NCBI RefSeq assembly: GCF_000213175.1
Contig: NW_009799102.1
Span: 338,178 to 402,177 of the forward strand
Source: Neurospora tetrasperma FGSC 2508
Taxonomy: Eukaryota > Ascomycota > Sordariomycetes > Sordariales > Sordariaceae
DNA length: 64,000 nucleotides
Reading direction: 5' to 3'
Below, one piece after another: positions 45,347-55,147 of the stretch. Every line of letters starts with the position of its first letter. Position 1 is the first letter of the stretch. A program made the translations under genes and the position numbers. The notes under the pieces were generated by a model. The model ran no database searches and was not told the origin of the DNA. It saw only the letters and a list, made by a program, of their open reading frames with translations.

Positions 45347-47064
45347 ATGGGCCTCCCAACCAGCACCACTACCTCAAAGCCCTCCACGACAGGCACAGGC
45401 ACAGGCACAACACCTCCCAACCCCAAATCCAGCATGGAACCCTCCAAAGACGAACTCGACCTAGTATCCCCCACCAAATCCAACAACCTCAACCCGACAT
45501 CGCTGAACGACCCCTGGACCGCCAAATTCACCTCCGCCTCCCCCGAATGGCACCAACACACCAACAAGACCCTCCTCCGCAAAATCGACCTACACCTCCT
45601 CCCCTTTCTCATCCTCATGTACCTCCTCAACTTCCTCGACCGGTCCAACCTCGCTCAAGCGCGCCAAGGCACACTGGAGACCGACCTCGGCATGTCCGGC
45701 ACAGACTTTAATCTCGCCACGTCCATCTTCTTCGTTGCCTACTTACTCATGCAGTTGCCATCCAACATGCTGATTACGCGACTTCGGCCATCGATTTATT
45801 TGTCAAGTGCAATGGCGCTGTGGGGAGCGGTGAGTGCGTGTAATGCCGCCAGTCAAAAGTTTACGCATTTGTTGGTGGTCCGAATCTGTTTGGGGATTGT
45901 CGAGGCGCCGTTTTTCCCCGGAGCGGTGTTTCTGATGAGTAGTTGGTATAGTCGGGCGGAACTGACGAAAAGGATGGCGTATTTCTATAGTGGGAATGCG
46001 TTGGCGAATATGTTTGGGGGCGTGATTGGGGCGGGGGTGTTGGGGAATTTGGAGGGGGCGAGGGGGGTGAGTGGGTGGCGGTGGTTGTTTATTATTGTGA
46101 GTTTTCCCTTGCTACAGGATGGTGAGGGATGGGGACTGACTGAGACGACAACAGGAAGGAACAATCACTGTCGCCGTCGCCTTCGCCGCTGCGTTTGTCC
46201 TGCCCGATTATCCCAACACCACGCGCTGGTTGAGCGAAGAGGAGCGGGCGTATGCCTCGTGGCGCTTGTTGGCTGATATCAACGAGTCGGACGACCAAAA
46301 CAGTCGCTCGGTTTGGGACGGGCTGAAGCTTGCGCTCAGGGATTACCGGCTATACCTCTTCGTTCTGCTGCAGCACTTGTCCCTGCTCAGCCAGACGTTC
46401 CAGTACTTCTTCCCCAGCATCGTGGGCACTCTTGGATACGGCACGATCGAGACGCTGTGGTTGACGGCTCCCGTATGGTTCGCGACCTTTTTGATCTCCG
46501 TCTGTGTGACGTGGACGAGTTCCAAGACGGGCGATCGCAGCTTGCATATCTTCTTCTTGATGTTGCTGGCCGCGGTGGGGAATGCGGTGGCGACGGGCAC
46601 GACCAAGGTGGGAGCGAGGTTCTTTGCCATGTTTTTGATGCCCATGGGAGCAGTTTCTTCTTGTGAGTAGTTTCTTTTGTTGCGTTATCGTAGTTCCTGG
46701 TGAAAAGTGAGACTAACAGACGCCAGATCAAATCATCTTGTCGTGGGTTGCCAACTCGTTCCCTCGTCCTATGGTCAAGCGCTCGGCTGCTGTGGCTATT
46801 GCCAACATGTTTGGCAACACGGCGAGTATTTACGGGTCGTACATGTACCCGGCATCGGCGGCGCCACAGTACATACCCGGAGGAAGTGCGAATTCTGTAA
46901 TCTGCCTTTTGGTGGGATTGTTGGCTTTGTTCTTGCGCTACCTGCACAAATGGGAGAACAAGAAGTTGGAGAAGGCCGAGGCGGAAGAGGCTGAGAACCC
47001 AGAGACTGCGGCTGTTGCGGCGTCGGGTGATAGAAGAGCGGCGGGGTTCAGGTACATCTACTGA
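45347..47064 (+). CDS. MFS transporter of the anion:cation symporter (allantoate/nicotinate permease-like) family
   Basis: Exons 45347-46096, 46155-46662 and 46727-47064 (introns 58 and 64 nt; GTGAGT donors) give 531 residues. The cytosolic N-terminus is Thr/Ser/Pro-rich with a TGTGTGT run. About twelve membrane helices follow. Family markers: LRKIDLHLLPFLILMYLLNFLDRSNLAQAR in helix 1 (the R-K-x-D...DRxNxxxAR signature of fungal Dal5/Tna1-like permeases), GMSGTDFNLATSIFFVAYLLMQLPSN, RICLGIVEAPFFPGAVFLMSSWY (helix 4) and VANSFPRPMVKRSAAVAIANMFGN in helix 10. The C-terminal tail is Glu/Ala-rich. It should import a small organic anion (vitamin, allantoate, tartrate or similar) with protons across the plasma membrane; the substrate cannot be read from sequence. 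It converges on the Rfc3 gene with about 270 bp between stop codons. Confidence 0.92.
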
Positions 47065-47336
47065 GCTCAGAAGGATTAGCTAGTCTCGAGATAAATAGTG
47101 GTTACTTGACTGTTTATATTTTTGGCTGCATTGTGGCGCTCCCCGTCGTGATATCCCCCTTCCGTAGGAAGAAAGGGGCATAATATAAACGGTGGAAATG
47201 AGGAGTCGGTAACTTCAGTCGAAGAAGGTAAAATTTGATCGATTGCCCAAACGCCAGATGCTTAAACTCCGAACCATAGATGCAGACAAAACAACACCGA
47301 GTAGCTTTTTGCTTTTGACTCTCAACAACAACAACA

Positions 47337-48631
47337 CTATCCCATCAGTTCTACACCATTCCGTATCGCACCCACTACCGCACCAGTCTGGATCACCTCT
47401 CCGGCTCCGCTCGCTACCCGATGCTCAATCTTGGCAAGTTCATCAAGCCATGTGATCATGACCTGCGGCTTGACTTCCAGCTTGATGATCTCTTCCGACA
47501 GAGCGGTGATAATGTCGGCAAGGGCCAAACCTTGTGCAACCTTGAGGGTGTTGATAGTCGACAGACAGGTTGTGACGTCGCTCGTGCTCAAAAGTGTGCT
47601 GAGAATCTTTTTGATGGCGTCGGGTGGTGGCGCGGCAACGCAGTCGTAGATGGTTCGAATGGTGATGGTCTCCCGTACAATGTCCTTTTCGGCGATCTTG
47701 GGGGCGTTCTTTGGTTGAAGGGGTGTACCTGGTTGACCTGGGTTAGCTTCTGGGCCCGCAACAGAAAGCGAGACGAGGACACCACCACTTACTTGACGCG
47801 TGGCAAGCCTGTAGGACGTTTAACGCCCGACGCATATCACCCTTGCTCAACCGCACCAGCGCATCGGTAGCATCTGGCAGAATCTTGACATTTTCCTCGT
47901 CAATGACCTTGTCCACCAAGACACGAATATCCTTTTCTTTTAGAGGGCTGAAACGGAACCGTGTGCATCTCGACAGGAGGGCTGGGCTGAGCTTGTGGGA
48001 GTAATTGGCAATGATGCAGAAGCGAGTGTTGGCCGTGTACTTTTCCATGATGCGACGGAGGGCCATCTGCGCTGTGGACGTCATGGCATCAGCCTCGTCG
48101 AGAATGATGAGCTTGAAACCAGCCAGCCCCGAGCGCGAAGAGGAGGAGCCGAGGGAGAAGATCTGCTTGGTGGAGGCAAAGGTCTTGATTTGCTCGCGCA
48201 CAACGTCGATACCACGGTCATCGGAAGCGTTCAACTCGAGCACCATCTGGCGCATGTTTGCGGTGCCATAGATTTGTCGGGCCAGGGCAAGAACGGTTGA
48301 TGTTTTACCGGTACCAGGAGGACCGTAGAAAAGGAGATGAGGGAGTCGGTTCGTGTCGACAAACTTGTTGATGGTTGCGAGAATGTCTTGTTGGCCAGAC
48401 ACATCGGAGAGAGATACGGGGCGGTACTTTTCGACCCTATCACAGGGTGGTTAGACATTGAATGGATTAACTAAAGTGAATAGGGGGCGATTCCTACCAT
48501 GGGAGACTGTCTTCTGCTTCAACGGGCAGATTGCCGGCGCTTCGCTTGCCCTTGGCCGTATTGGTGGCGGCGAACATGACGTCCTTGGACACTGGGACAT
48601 CAATGTCCATTTCGTCTTCAAAGTCCGACAT
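47337..48631 (-). CDS. rfc3: Replication factor C small subunit (yeast Rfc3 / human RFC5 type)
   Basis: Three exons: 48498-48631, 47793-48436 and 47337-47728 (introns 61 and 64 nt; donors GTAGGA and GTAAGT) give 389 residues. The N-terminus is acidic (MSDFEDEMDIDVP), followed by the RFC box WVEKYRPVSLSDVSGQQDI, Walker A FYGPPGTGKTS, LELNASDDRGIDVVR, Walker B LIILDEADAMT, sensor 1 IIANYSHKLSPALLSRCTRFRF (SRC arginine-finger motif) and the KGDMRRALNVLQACHAS block. These are diagnostic of the clamp-loader AAA+ ATPases. With ATP, the heteropentamer loads PCNA on DNA in replication and repair, and the related checkpoint loaders share the small subunits. The C-terminal helical collar domain is complete (YDCVAAPPPDAIKKIL onwards), so the gene looks functional and essential. 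The choice of Rfc3 over other small subunits rests on the spacing and on NASDDRGIDVVR; fairly sure. Confidence 0.92.
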
Positions 48632-49157
48632 GGTGGTAGAATTGGGCTGAGTTGCTGATTTCGAAGCTGATGTGATCCGAAGTCTACTTTGGAGATTTTG
48701 CGCCGACGTGAACTTCGTTTTTTGTTGGTGTTTTTGACTTGGTGACGCTGGGAAAGTTAATCTGGGAAAACGCGTCGAGAGGAAGGACAGACGCGTCAGG
48801 CAACAGGCCCCTCGTGTGGCTGGTTAATTGGTTTTGGGCGCTGAGCCACACACTGTTAGTGGAGCACTGTCACCCGAGCCACAGTTTGGTGAAGCTCAAC
48901 TGTTCTTCATCCTTTCAGTTTCTTCAACTTTACAACCTCAAAGGCTCACCCTCACTTCACTCTCCTTGTTCTCTAGTATGGAATATCTTCACATGAGGAC
49001 ATCCTCTTCTCTTAGTGAACTAAGTTTACTGCCCCCTTCCCAATGAAATTGAACCACCAATCACATCAACGTTCCCACTCCAGTTCTGGGTCGCGACGCC
49101 AATATTGAGGATGCCCGACCAGGTGACTCCTTTGTCTACCAGCCTCATCACTCCGTC
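48632..49157. other. Intergenic, upstream of rfc3 and downstream of the HET gene
   Basis: 0.5 kb. Two ACGCGTC-type elements (complement GACGCGT) occur at about 48771-48777 and 48791-48796, about 140-165 bp upstream of the rfc3 start. They contain ACGCGT, the core of MluI cell-cycle boxes used by MBF-type factors to time replication genes. Nothing else is seen. Confidence 0.5.
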
Positions 49158-51380
49158 TCATCCCAACTCAAACCTCTCCCACTTCTCTTCAACTCGATCC
49201 CAGGCATCTCTGTACATTCGACCCACACCCGCACGCTCAATGCGAACCCGACCATCTGTCCCTGGATCATCCTTCCGTTCCATCATCATGACGTTGACCA
49301 CGGCTCTCTTCTCGGCTGTTGCCGCTTGCACCAGTTCCTCTTGCTCGAACTTGTCTGCGTCCGAAAGAAGAATGAACTCGTGTGTAACCTTTGAAATAAG
49401 ACTCAACCGACGTTCAACAAACTTTTTCCGGTGGGACCATGACAACCATATTGATCCAATCCACTCGTGATCACCTCCCTCAGGATTCGTCACATGTGTG
49501 ATGGCATACCGCGTCAACCGTGTTGGCCGGACCCGAGGTAGTGGGGGGACCGCATCCTCATTACCTCGGTCCTCAATCATGAGTCTGAATCGGGCGACGC
49601 GAGCCTTCAGGTGTAAAAAGTAGGGATCTGGGCCAAGGCTGATTTGTGTCTGATATCGACCACTGCTGTTGGCCGAAAAGTCAGCACCAGAGTCGTAGTA
49701 GACTGGTATTATCCACCCGGCCCATGCCCAACTTGGCCACAAGGGTCTCGCTTTCCTCTCATCCACATGAATTCTCTTCGGCTCTCGTCGTGGTCGCCAG
49801 AGAAGCCCCGGATGCAGAAGCTCACCTGTGGGCATCCCGTGCACAAACTCGACATTCTGAGAAAAGAAATGATCTTTGATCACGTTCAAGATACCCTGGA
49901 TTCCATTCACACGGTCGGTTATGAATGTCATATTGCGACATGTGTATTGCCCTACCAGCTCGGGATATCGCTTGAGCTGGAACTTCAAATTAGGACGCAA
50001 CTCAACCGTGGGAGGAACTTCACTCGGGACAATACTGAAGTTTACCACTTGGTCAGCGGCGGTCAAGTCCAGGTCCCGACACTCGGCCGCAAAGTCTTCA
50101 CTCCAAGTGGCTCGTTGACACTGGAAGTGTACCGTGTCATCGACAAAGTACATGTAGCGCAGGGACAGAATACGCTCCTGGTACGTCCATCCTCTCTCTT
50201 CCCATGTTGTTTTAAGCAGCGCATCCGGCCAGGCAACAGAGCGATTCACGATGCCAAGGTCTTCTGAGATCTTGACTTCTTTCTGTCGGGCTTCCCGCGT
50301 CCCAGCCTCTACCCCAGGCAGACCAGCGTTCGCATCCTCTGCACTGGCAGCCACTACGGTAAGGTCCGCGTATTGGTAGATCTTTCCCATCTGCCCTATT
50401 TGGTGCCTCTTATCAAGGTTCTTGTAGGTGTCGGTGTCATCGTCCTGGATGATGCAGATGGAGTCGATCCAGATGTAACGATATCCACTTCTTTGCGCCA
50501 GCGTCATTGCGTCCCTTATTGAGCGCGGAAACAATGACTTCTTTTTCTCTATCCCACCAGGAAGTCTCAGCGCGTCGATATCTTTTTCACAGGTCTTGAA
50601 GACTTTCACCCGACCCCAGACGTAGCTCAGTGCCACGTACGGTACAAGATCGTTTCTTTCGACCAAGCAGTTCTCCTCGAGGTCAATGAGTCGGATAAAT
50701 GGGTAGAATGTGGGTAATGCACTCTGCTGTCTCATCCAGTGGGAGCACTCCGCTCCATGCCATTCCCTGCAAGATTTCAGCCAGGTCCTGACAAGATCTA
50801 CATCGATCTGACCTTGGTTGAGAAGTCTCCCTTGGAATAGTTCCCCCTTTTTGCCAATCGGCACGAGGTCGAAAGGTGTAAATGCCGGCGCTCTTCCGAT
50901 CATAATCGACCGAACCGTGAGCCTCAATGTTTCCCACGTCTCCATGCCCCCTACTCCGTCAGACAGGTCATGATTGGGCGAAGCTTTCTTCTTCCACCGC
51001 ACGTCTCCGACCCAGCTCATGACTATATCAGCCTGATCTGTCCAAGCGATATCTTTGCAAACTTCAGCAATCAGCTGACACAACTTGCACCACGATCGCC
51101 GTGCCGCTACCTCATCATAGGTCCCGAGATGCCATTCTGGAGGAAGTTGCTGGGTAAATGGCCGAGGTCCAAAATCGGCGAGTCTGAGGTCCATGAGACG
51201 GTGCCGGGCGCAGAGACCAAGGGTCGCATCTTCCGGTGGAAGGTCTAGCGGCCGATTCCATGCTCGGCGTGGTGTGTCTGTTGTTTGGAAAATATCATCA
51301 TGGTGAGTCTCGAGTCGGGCGACCTCTTGACCTGGTGGAGGGATATAGTCGCGGTCCCTCGGCGTGTAGGTAAGTGGCAT
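49158..51380 (-). CDS. HET-domain (heterokaryon incompatibility) protein
   Basis: A single 740-residue open frame. The HET domain spans about residues 240-430 with the standard blocks: YVALSYVWG (about 247), IRDAMTLAQRSGYRYIWIDSICIIQDD (about 290-318), MGKIYQYADLTVVAASAEDANAGLPG, and TWEERGWTYQERILSLRYMYF towards the end. The N-terminal ~200 residues include several Cys/His (CARHRLMDLR, WCKLCQLIAEVCKD), a pattern frequent in HET proteins, and the C-terminal ~300 residues have no known domain. HET domains resemble TIR folds and trigger cell death when unlike individuals fuse. Many copies per genome vary fast. Whether this copy acts in incompatibility is not known. It lacks the ankyrin, NACHT or WD40 partners seen in some het genes. 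No membrane segment, so cytosolic. Confidence 0.92.
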   Translation of the reverse strand: MPLTYTPRDRDYIPPPGQEVARLETHHDDIFQTTDTPRRAWNRPLDLPPEDATLGLCARHRLMDLRLADFGPRPFTQQLPPEWHLGTYDEVAARRSWCKLCQLIAEVCKDIAWTDQADIVMSWVGDVRWKKKASPNHDLSDGVGGMETWETLRLTVRSIMIGRAPAFTPFDLVPIGKKGELFQGRLLNQGQIDVDLVRTWLKSCREWHGAECSHWMRQQSALPTFYPFIRLIDLEENCLVERNDLVPYVALSYVWGRVKVFKTCEKDIDALRLPGGIEKKKSLFPRSIRDAMTLAQRSGYRYIWIDSICIIQDDDTDTYKNLDKRHQIGQMGKIYQYADLTVVAASAEDANAGLPGVEAGTREARQKEVKISEDLGIVNRSVAWPDALLKTTWEERGWTYQERILSLRYMYFVDDTVHFQCQRATWSEDFAAECRDLDLTAADQVVNFSIVPSEVPPTVELRPNLKFQLKRYPELVGQYTCRNMTFITDRVNGIQGILNVIKDHFFSQNVEFVHGMPTGELLHPGLLWRPRREPKRIHVDERKARPLWPSWAWAGWIIPVYYDSGADFSANSSGRYQTQISLGPDPYFLHLKARVARFRLMIEDRGNEDAVPPLPRVRPTRLTRYAITHVTNPEGGDHEWIGSIWLSWSHRKKFVERRLSLISKVTHEFILLSDADKFEQEELVQAATAEKRAVVNVMMMERKDDPGTDGRVRIERAGVGRMYRDAWDRVEEKWERFELG

Positions 51381-51974
51381 CGTTGTGGTTCAGACAAAAT
51401 TTGAGCGGTATGCGAGTTGTGTGACAGAAACAGCTGCGGCTTGAAGAGGCTCATTGAAGAGCCCAATGCAACCTCAAAGTCCTGGGTGACTGTGAGGCTT
51501 TGAAGGAGAAGATTGGGGATGACTCGGCCCAACCTTACTTATATCCACGCCAACAGCACAAAATCCCGTGGGACCCCGCTGTGACACACTCACAAGTTAG
51601 GCAAGTTAAAAGATCAGCCCCAACTAAAGCCGTGGCGCAGCTGAGCCTCAAAAATACCCACTTCCAGCTCATTGGGTATACCATGATCACGAAATCTCAA
51701 CGTCGCTGCTCGACATTGCTATCTGTCTCGAAAATGGAGTCGTTTTCAACAACTCAGATAACAAAGCGAGGGATACGCTTCCAAACATGACGCTGATTTG
51801 GGTATAGGGTACACTTCATTGGACAGACACGGGGTCCCCATTTGACACATCGAGAGAGACGATAGCGGAAGTATAGTCTGGAGAAAACAAAACGGCATCT
51901 ATGCCCAAATCTAAGTAGCTGAAGGACGCAAAGCCCTTAGACGGCTGAGTGTTCACACAGCCCCGCATAGCAAG
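51381..51974. other. Intergenic between HET gene and CorA-like gene
   Basis: 0.6 kb. It should hold the promoter of the HET gene and the 3' UTR of the CorA-like gene. A 96-codon plus-strand frame (51500-51790) shows no domain and is not called. Confidence 0.5.
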
Positions 51975-53603
51975 TCACCACCTCCTTCTCCTAGGCCGCA
52001 ACTTCCTCCACCACTCCTTCCGCCATTCCAGCCACCACGTTGAGCTTGTGACACTACAAACCAGAAACACCACCACCGTCATGGGCACCGAAAACGCTAC
52101 CCAGATCCAGAAACTCTTTTGAATAACCCCGTCTCCTTCTCCTCTTCCACCACCTCCACCTCCGCCTTCTCCGCCCCCTCGACCCGGAGAGTCATAACCG
52201 TCGACAGCCTCCCACCTGAAAGCCGGCAACGCAAAAAGCGTAGCAAAGAAAGTCGCCGGCAGAAAAGCCATGGTCATGACGGCTATAACACGCATAGAGG
52301 AGGCCTCTCGGTGGTTTGTAGACGCGTCAGTGCGCGAGATCCTCGCCATTAGCACGTTGGTCCACACCACTGCCTCTTTCTGGCGACAAGTCCAACCAAA
52401 AATACGAGCTTTAAGTTGAGGAATAATAAACTCGCGAACCACAAGACGAATCTCGGCATTCGCTTCCTCCGTAACAGGATCCACAGCATCAGCACCAAAA
52501 GTCAGTCTTCGCCAAAGTTTCCGCCCCTTCAGCTGCCTTGCCATCCGCAACGCCAATCTAAGCGCCGACTTGGCCTCCTGCGCCTGTGTAACTACCCTTC
52601 CCAGCTCTCTACACCGTCTCGACAGCGTCTCCATCAACACCGGCGACAATTCCATTGCGTCCGTATATATTTCATCTGAGGCCTTTGCCCCTTGTTCTTC
52701 TTCCCCATCCCTCCCCTTTTTCTTCTTTTTCATCTCCCTCCCATTTTCTTCCCTCCCCCCTTGTCCAGAGACATCCCCCCTCCAAACAACACCCCTCGCC
52801 ATATCCGCCACCACCACCACACACCCCCCCGCACTCGCCAACACATCTCTAAACCCCCAGATATGATGCTTGACAACAGCAAACTTGTATTTCATCCTTT
52901 CGTCCACTAGACAGATACCCAGCGTCACTCTGCGCAAGACGTTGTAGCTCCAGATGGTGGTAACGTCGTTGGAGCGCATGTAGAACCTTTGTGTCTGTTC
53001 ATCTGACGGCCCGAGTTTTCCCTGGGAGGAAGAAGAGGAAGAGGAAGTAGAGCTGTGGCTGTGGCAGTTGAGAACGTGGAAGCCGGGCGTGTGGGTGTGG
53101 TGGAGGTAGAGGGCGTGGGGGTCGAGGTTGAGATGGCGAAAAAGGAGGAGGAGGAGGGGAGGGGGTATGAGGAGGGAGGAGGAGCGGTGGGGGGAGTGGG
53201 GGATGTGTAGGAGGCGGAGGAAGGCTTTGGGTTTGGGGTTGGGTTTGAGATCAGCGGAGGTGGTGGTGGTGCTGGAGAGTGAAGGGGGTCGAGGGTCGAA
53301 GTCAGGGCTGGGGAGGGAGGAGGAACCGGAAGTGGAGGGGGGAAGAGGTGAAAGCGGTGTTGGTTTCGTGAGTAAGTCCTCGAGGGCGCGGGATTTGAGG
53401 AGAGATTGGGGGATAGTGGAAATGCCCCAGGAGGTGAAAGTGGAATCGGGCCAGGAGACGATACCGAATTCCTGGATGAGCGGTTCAGAGTTGTTGAAAG
53501 AGAGGATAGGCGGCCAGGTGTCGGGATCAGAGTTGTGGTCGAGGTCAAGGTTGGAGGTGGGCAGACCAGCTGCTTCGTGGGCTAGGTGGCGGAAGCCGTT
53601 CAT
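51975..53603 (-). CDS. CorA-like magnesium-transporter-family membrane protein
   Basis: A single 542-residue open frame. There is a long cytosolic N-terminal region (residues 1-450) with low-complexity Ser/Pro, Lys/Glu (EMKKKKKGRDGEEEQ) and helical parts (MELSPVLMETLSRRCRELGRVVTQAQEAKSALRLA-like). Two C-terminal membrane helices follow: MRVIAVMTMAFLPATFFATLFAL (about 445-467) and FWIWVAFSVPMTVVVFLV (about 503-520). MTMAFLPATFFATLF directly before an extracellular loop is characteristic of fungal CorA-like proteins. The G-M-N loop motif of true Mg2+ channels is not seen, and the loop is a Gly-rich stretch (GRGGGEGGGGGGG). So this may be a diverged family member without ion selectivity, as is common in Pezizomycotina, where such proteins sit near HET and ankyrin genes. 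Function unknown. Confidence 0.82.
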   Translation of the reverse strand: MNGFRHLAHEAAGLPTSNLDLDHNSDPDTWPPILSFNNSEPLIQEFGIVSWPDSTFTSWGISTIPQSLLKSRALEDLLTKPTPLSPLPPSTSGSSSLPSPDFDPRPPSLSSTTTTSADLKPNPKPKAFLRLLHIPHSPHRSSSLLIPPPLLLLLFRHLNLDPHALYLHHTHTPGFHVLNCHSHSSTSSSSSSSQGKLGPSDEQTQRFYMRSNDVTTIWSYNVLRRVTLGICLVDERMKYKFAVVKHHIWGFRDVLASAGGCVVVVADMARGVVWRGDVSGQGGREENGREMKKKKKGRDGEEEQGAKASDEIYTDAMELSPVLMETLSRRCRELGRVVTQAQEAKSALRLALRMARQLKGRKLWRRLTFGADAVDPVTEEANAEIRLVVREFIIPQLKARIFGWTCRQKEAVVWTNVLMARISRTDASTNHREASSMRVIAVMTMAFLPATFFATLFALPAFRWEAVDGYDSPGRGGGEGGGGGGGRGEGDGVIQKSFWIWVAFSVPMTVVVFLVCSVTSSTWWLEWRKEWWRKLRPRRRRW

Positions 53604-55147
53604 CGGGACTTTTGGACGAGGTTCTTTCTTTAAGACGACAAAAAGCGAAATGGAGATGACAGTGACGGTAATGGTTCAAGTGATACCCTGAACCTATATA
53701 CCCCATTACAATCCCAATCCACATCTAGTCCCGCGAACCAAAACGACGGAACACTGCATCTCTTATACTTCCCAATCCCAATCCCCACCCCCAAAAGTCC
53801 AAAAGGCAAGACATCGCACCCTCGAACCACGGTTCATGCCCCACCACCGGGCACCACCGGACCTCTCCGTCCATTTAACATGAACACAGCCTTTGACAGC
53901 ATCGTACACTCAGAATCATGCATGCAAGTAGCCTGACCGCCGGCCTAGGTAGGTAGATATGTCTCGATCATCCCCTTTCACCAAGGTCCGCATTGTGAAC
54001 CCCCCTCTCTCCCAAGGCAAGGCGTCAGGTTCCCCTTGTGTTATGTTACGCCTGTAGGGGCGGTAGGCGTAAACTGATGCAGAAGAAGAAGAGGAAGCAA
54101 ACAGCGAGGGTCGTTTTGTAAGGCTGTCGAGACAAGTGGGACAAGTAGGACAAGTAGGACAAAGGAAGACGGCAGGCAGGGGGGTTATGCAGGATTCCTT
54201 TTGGTTCCGAGACGAGACGAGGAGGGGAAGGGTGGAGGAAAGATCGGTGAGAGGATAAAATGAAGGAAACTACCTAGGTACGAAAGATTTCGTGGCTTTG
54301 TATGGGTATTTAGGTTGAGTCCTTCTACTGTGTAGTGGAGAGATGAAGCTCAGGTTTTGGGAAGTGATGAGGGGGGTGGTTTCGTTGGGTCTCAGCTAGT
54401 TTCGTCGAACACAAAGGGCCCGGTCGACTTGACTGAGTGAACGAGTTTGAACTGGTGTCGGTACATATGATTTCAAGTTGTTCTTTAGGGAGCATCTACT
54501 TATACTAACGGGTCACTAACCATAAAGGCTTCTGGGTATATACACAGAGGCAGGCTTCTGCTCGGGTATATATCGTCCACTAGTCATTTGATACAGCGTT
54601 ATTTTGTCGAGCATAGAGACGGGCTGACGGGAGAAGGATGTTAGAGACCATCACTACACTAAGCGGCTAGAGGAGTTTCATGGAGAACTATAACCATAAG
54701 TGAATGGAAGTTTGTCTCCGGGCGCAAAAAGGTAACGACCGCCCAGCTTCCTGCTCCAGGCAACTTCAACAGCGACGGCACTCAGCGGGGTTGAACCCAT
54801 ACGGTCGCAGGTGAACTCGCAAATGAGCAAGCGCTTGTAACAGTGATCATGACAAGCTGAAGAAAGAGAAAGAAAAAAAATGTGGACTTACAGCTACCGG
54901 GTTCGAACGCATAGCGTACAAGAGAGCCGGGGGACACAGGAGGAAGGAGTGGGGACCACGCGAACGTGCCCGCTGCACCAACCTACCAGCTTGCCACGAA
55001 AGTCGTCTTGGGAGAAGTAATACATATGCCCTACGACAAGGGCTGGTTTGCCGTCCAAGTCTAGATGCTATTGAAAGAGATCTTCACACTATTTTGATAT
55101 CTTCGGCCAGATACATTCTGGGTTCCTCGAACAACCACATCAATCAA
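53604..55147. other. Intergenic, upstream of CorA-like gene and downstream of MFS gene
   Basis: 1.5 kb. A repeated GGACAAGTA-type run occurs at about 54131-54160 (three to four units), and CCTAGGTAGGTA at about 53944. A Cys-containing minus-strand frame with a plausible intron (about 54680-55030) was considered and not called. Confidence 0.45.

Noticed and set aside
54890-54912. GGGTTCGAAC resembling a tRNA T-arm
   Set aside because: The flanking bases do not pair as a T-stem on either strand, and no D-arm or acceptor stem is near.
54680-55030. Minus-strand frame with a GTAAGT...TTCAG intron and a CHDHC...CEFTC stretch
   Set aside because: The splice sites are good but upstream frames hit stops or need a shift, so I could not build a consistent gene.
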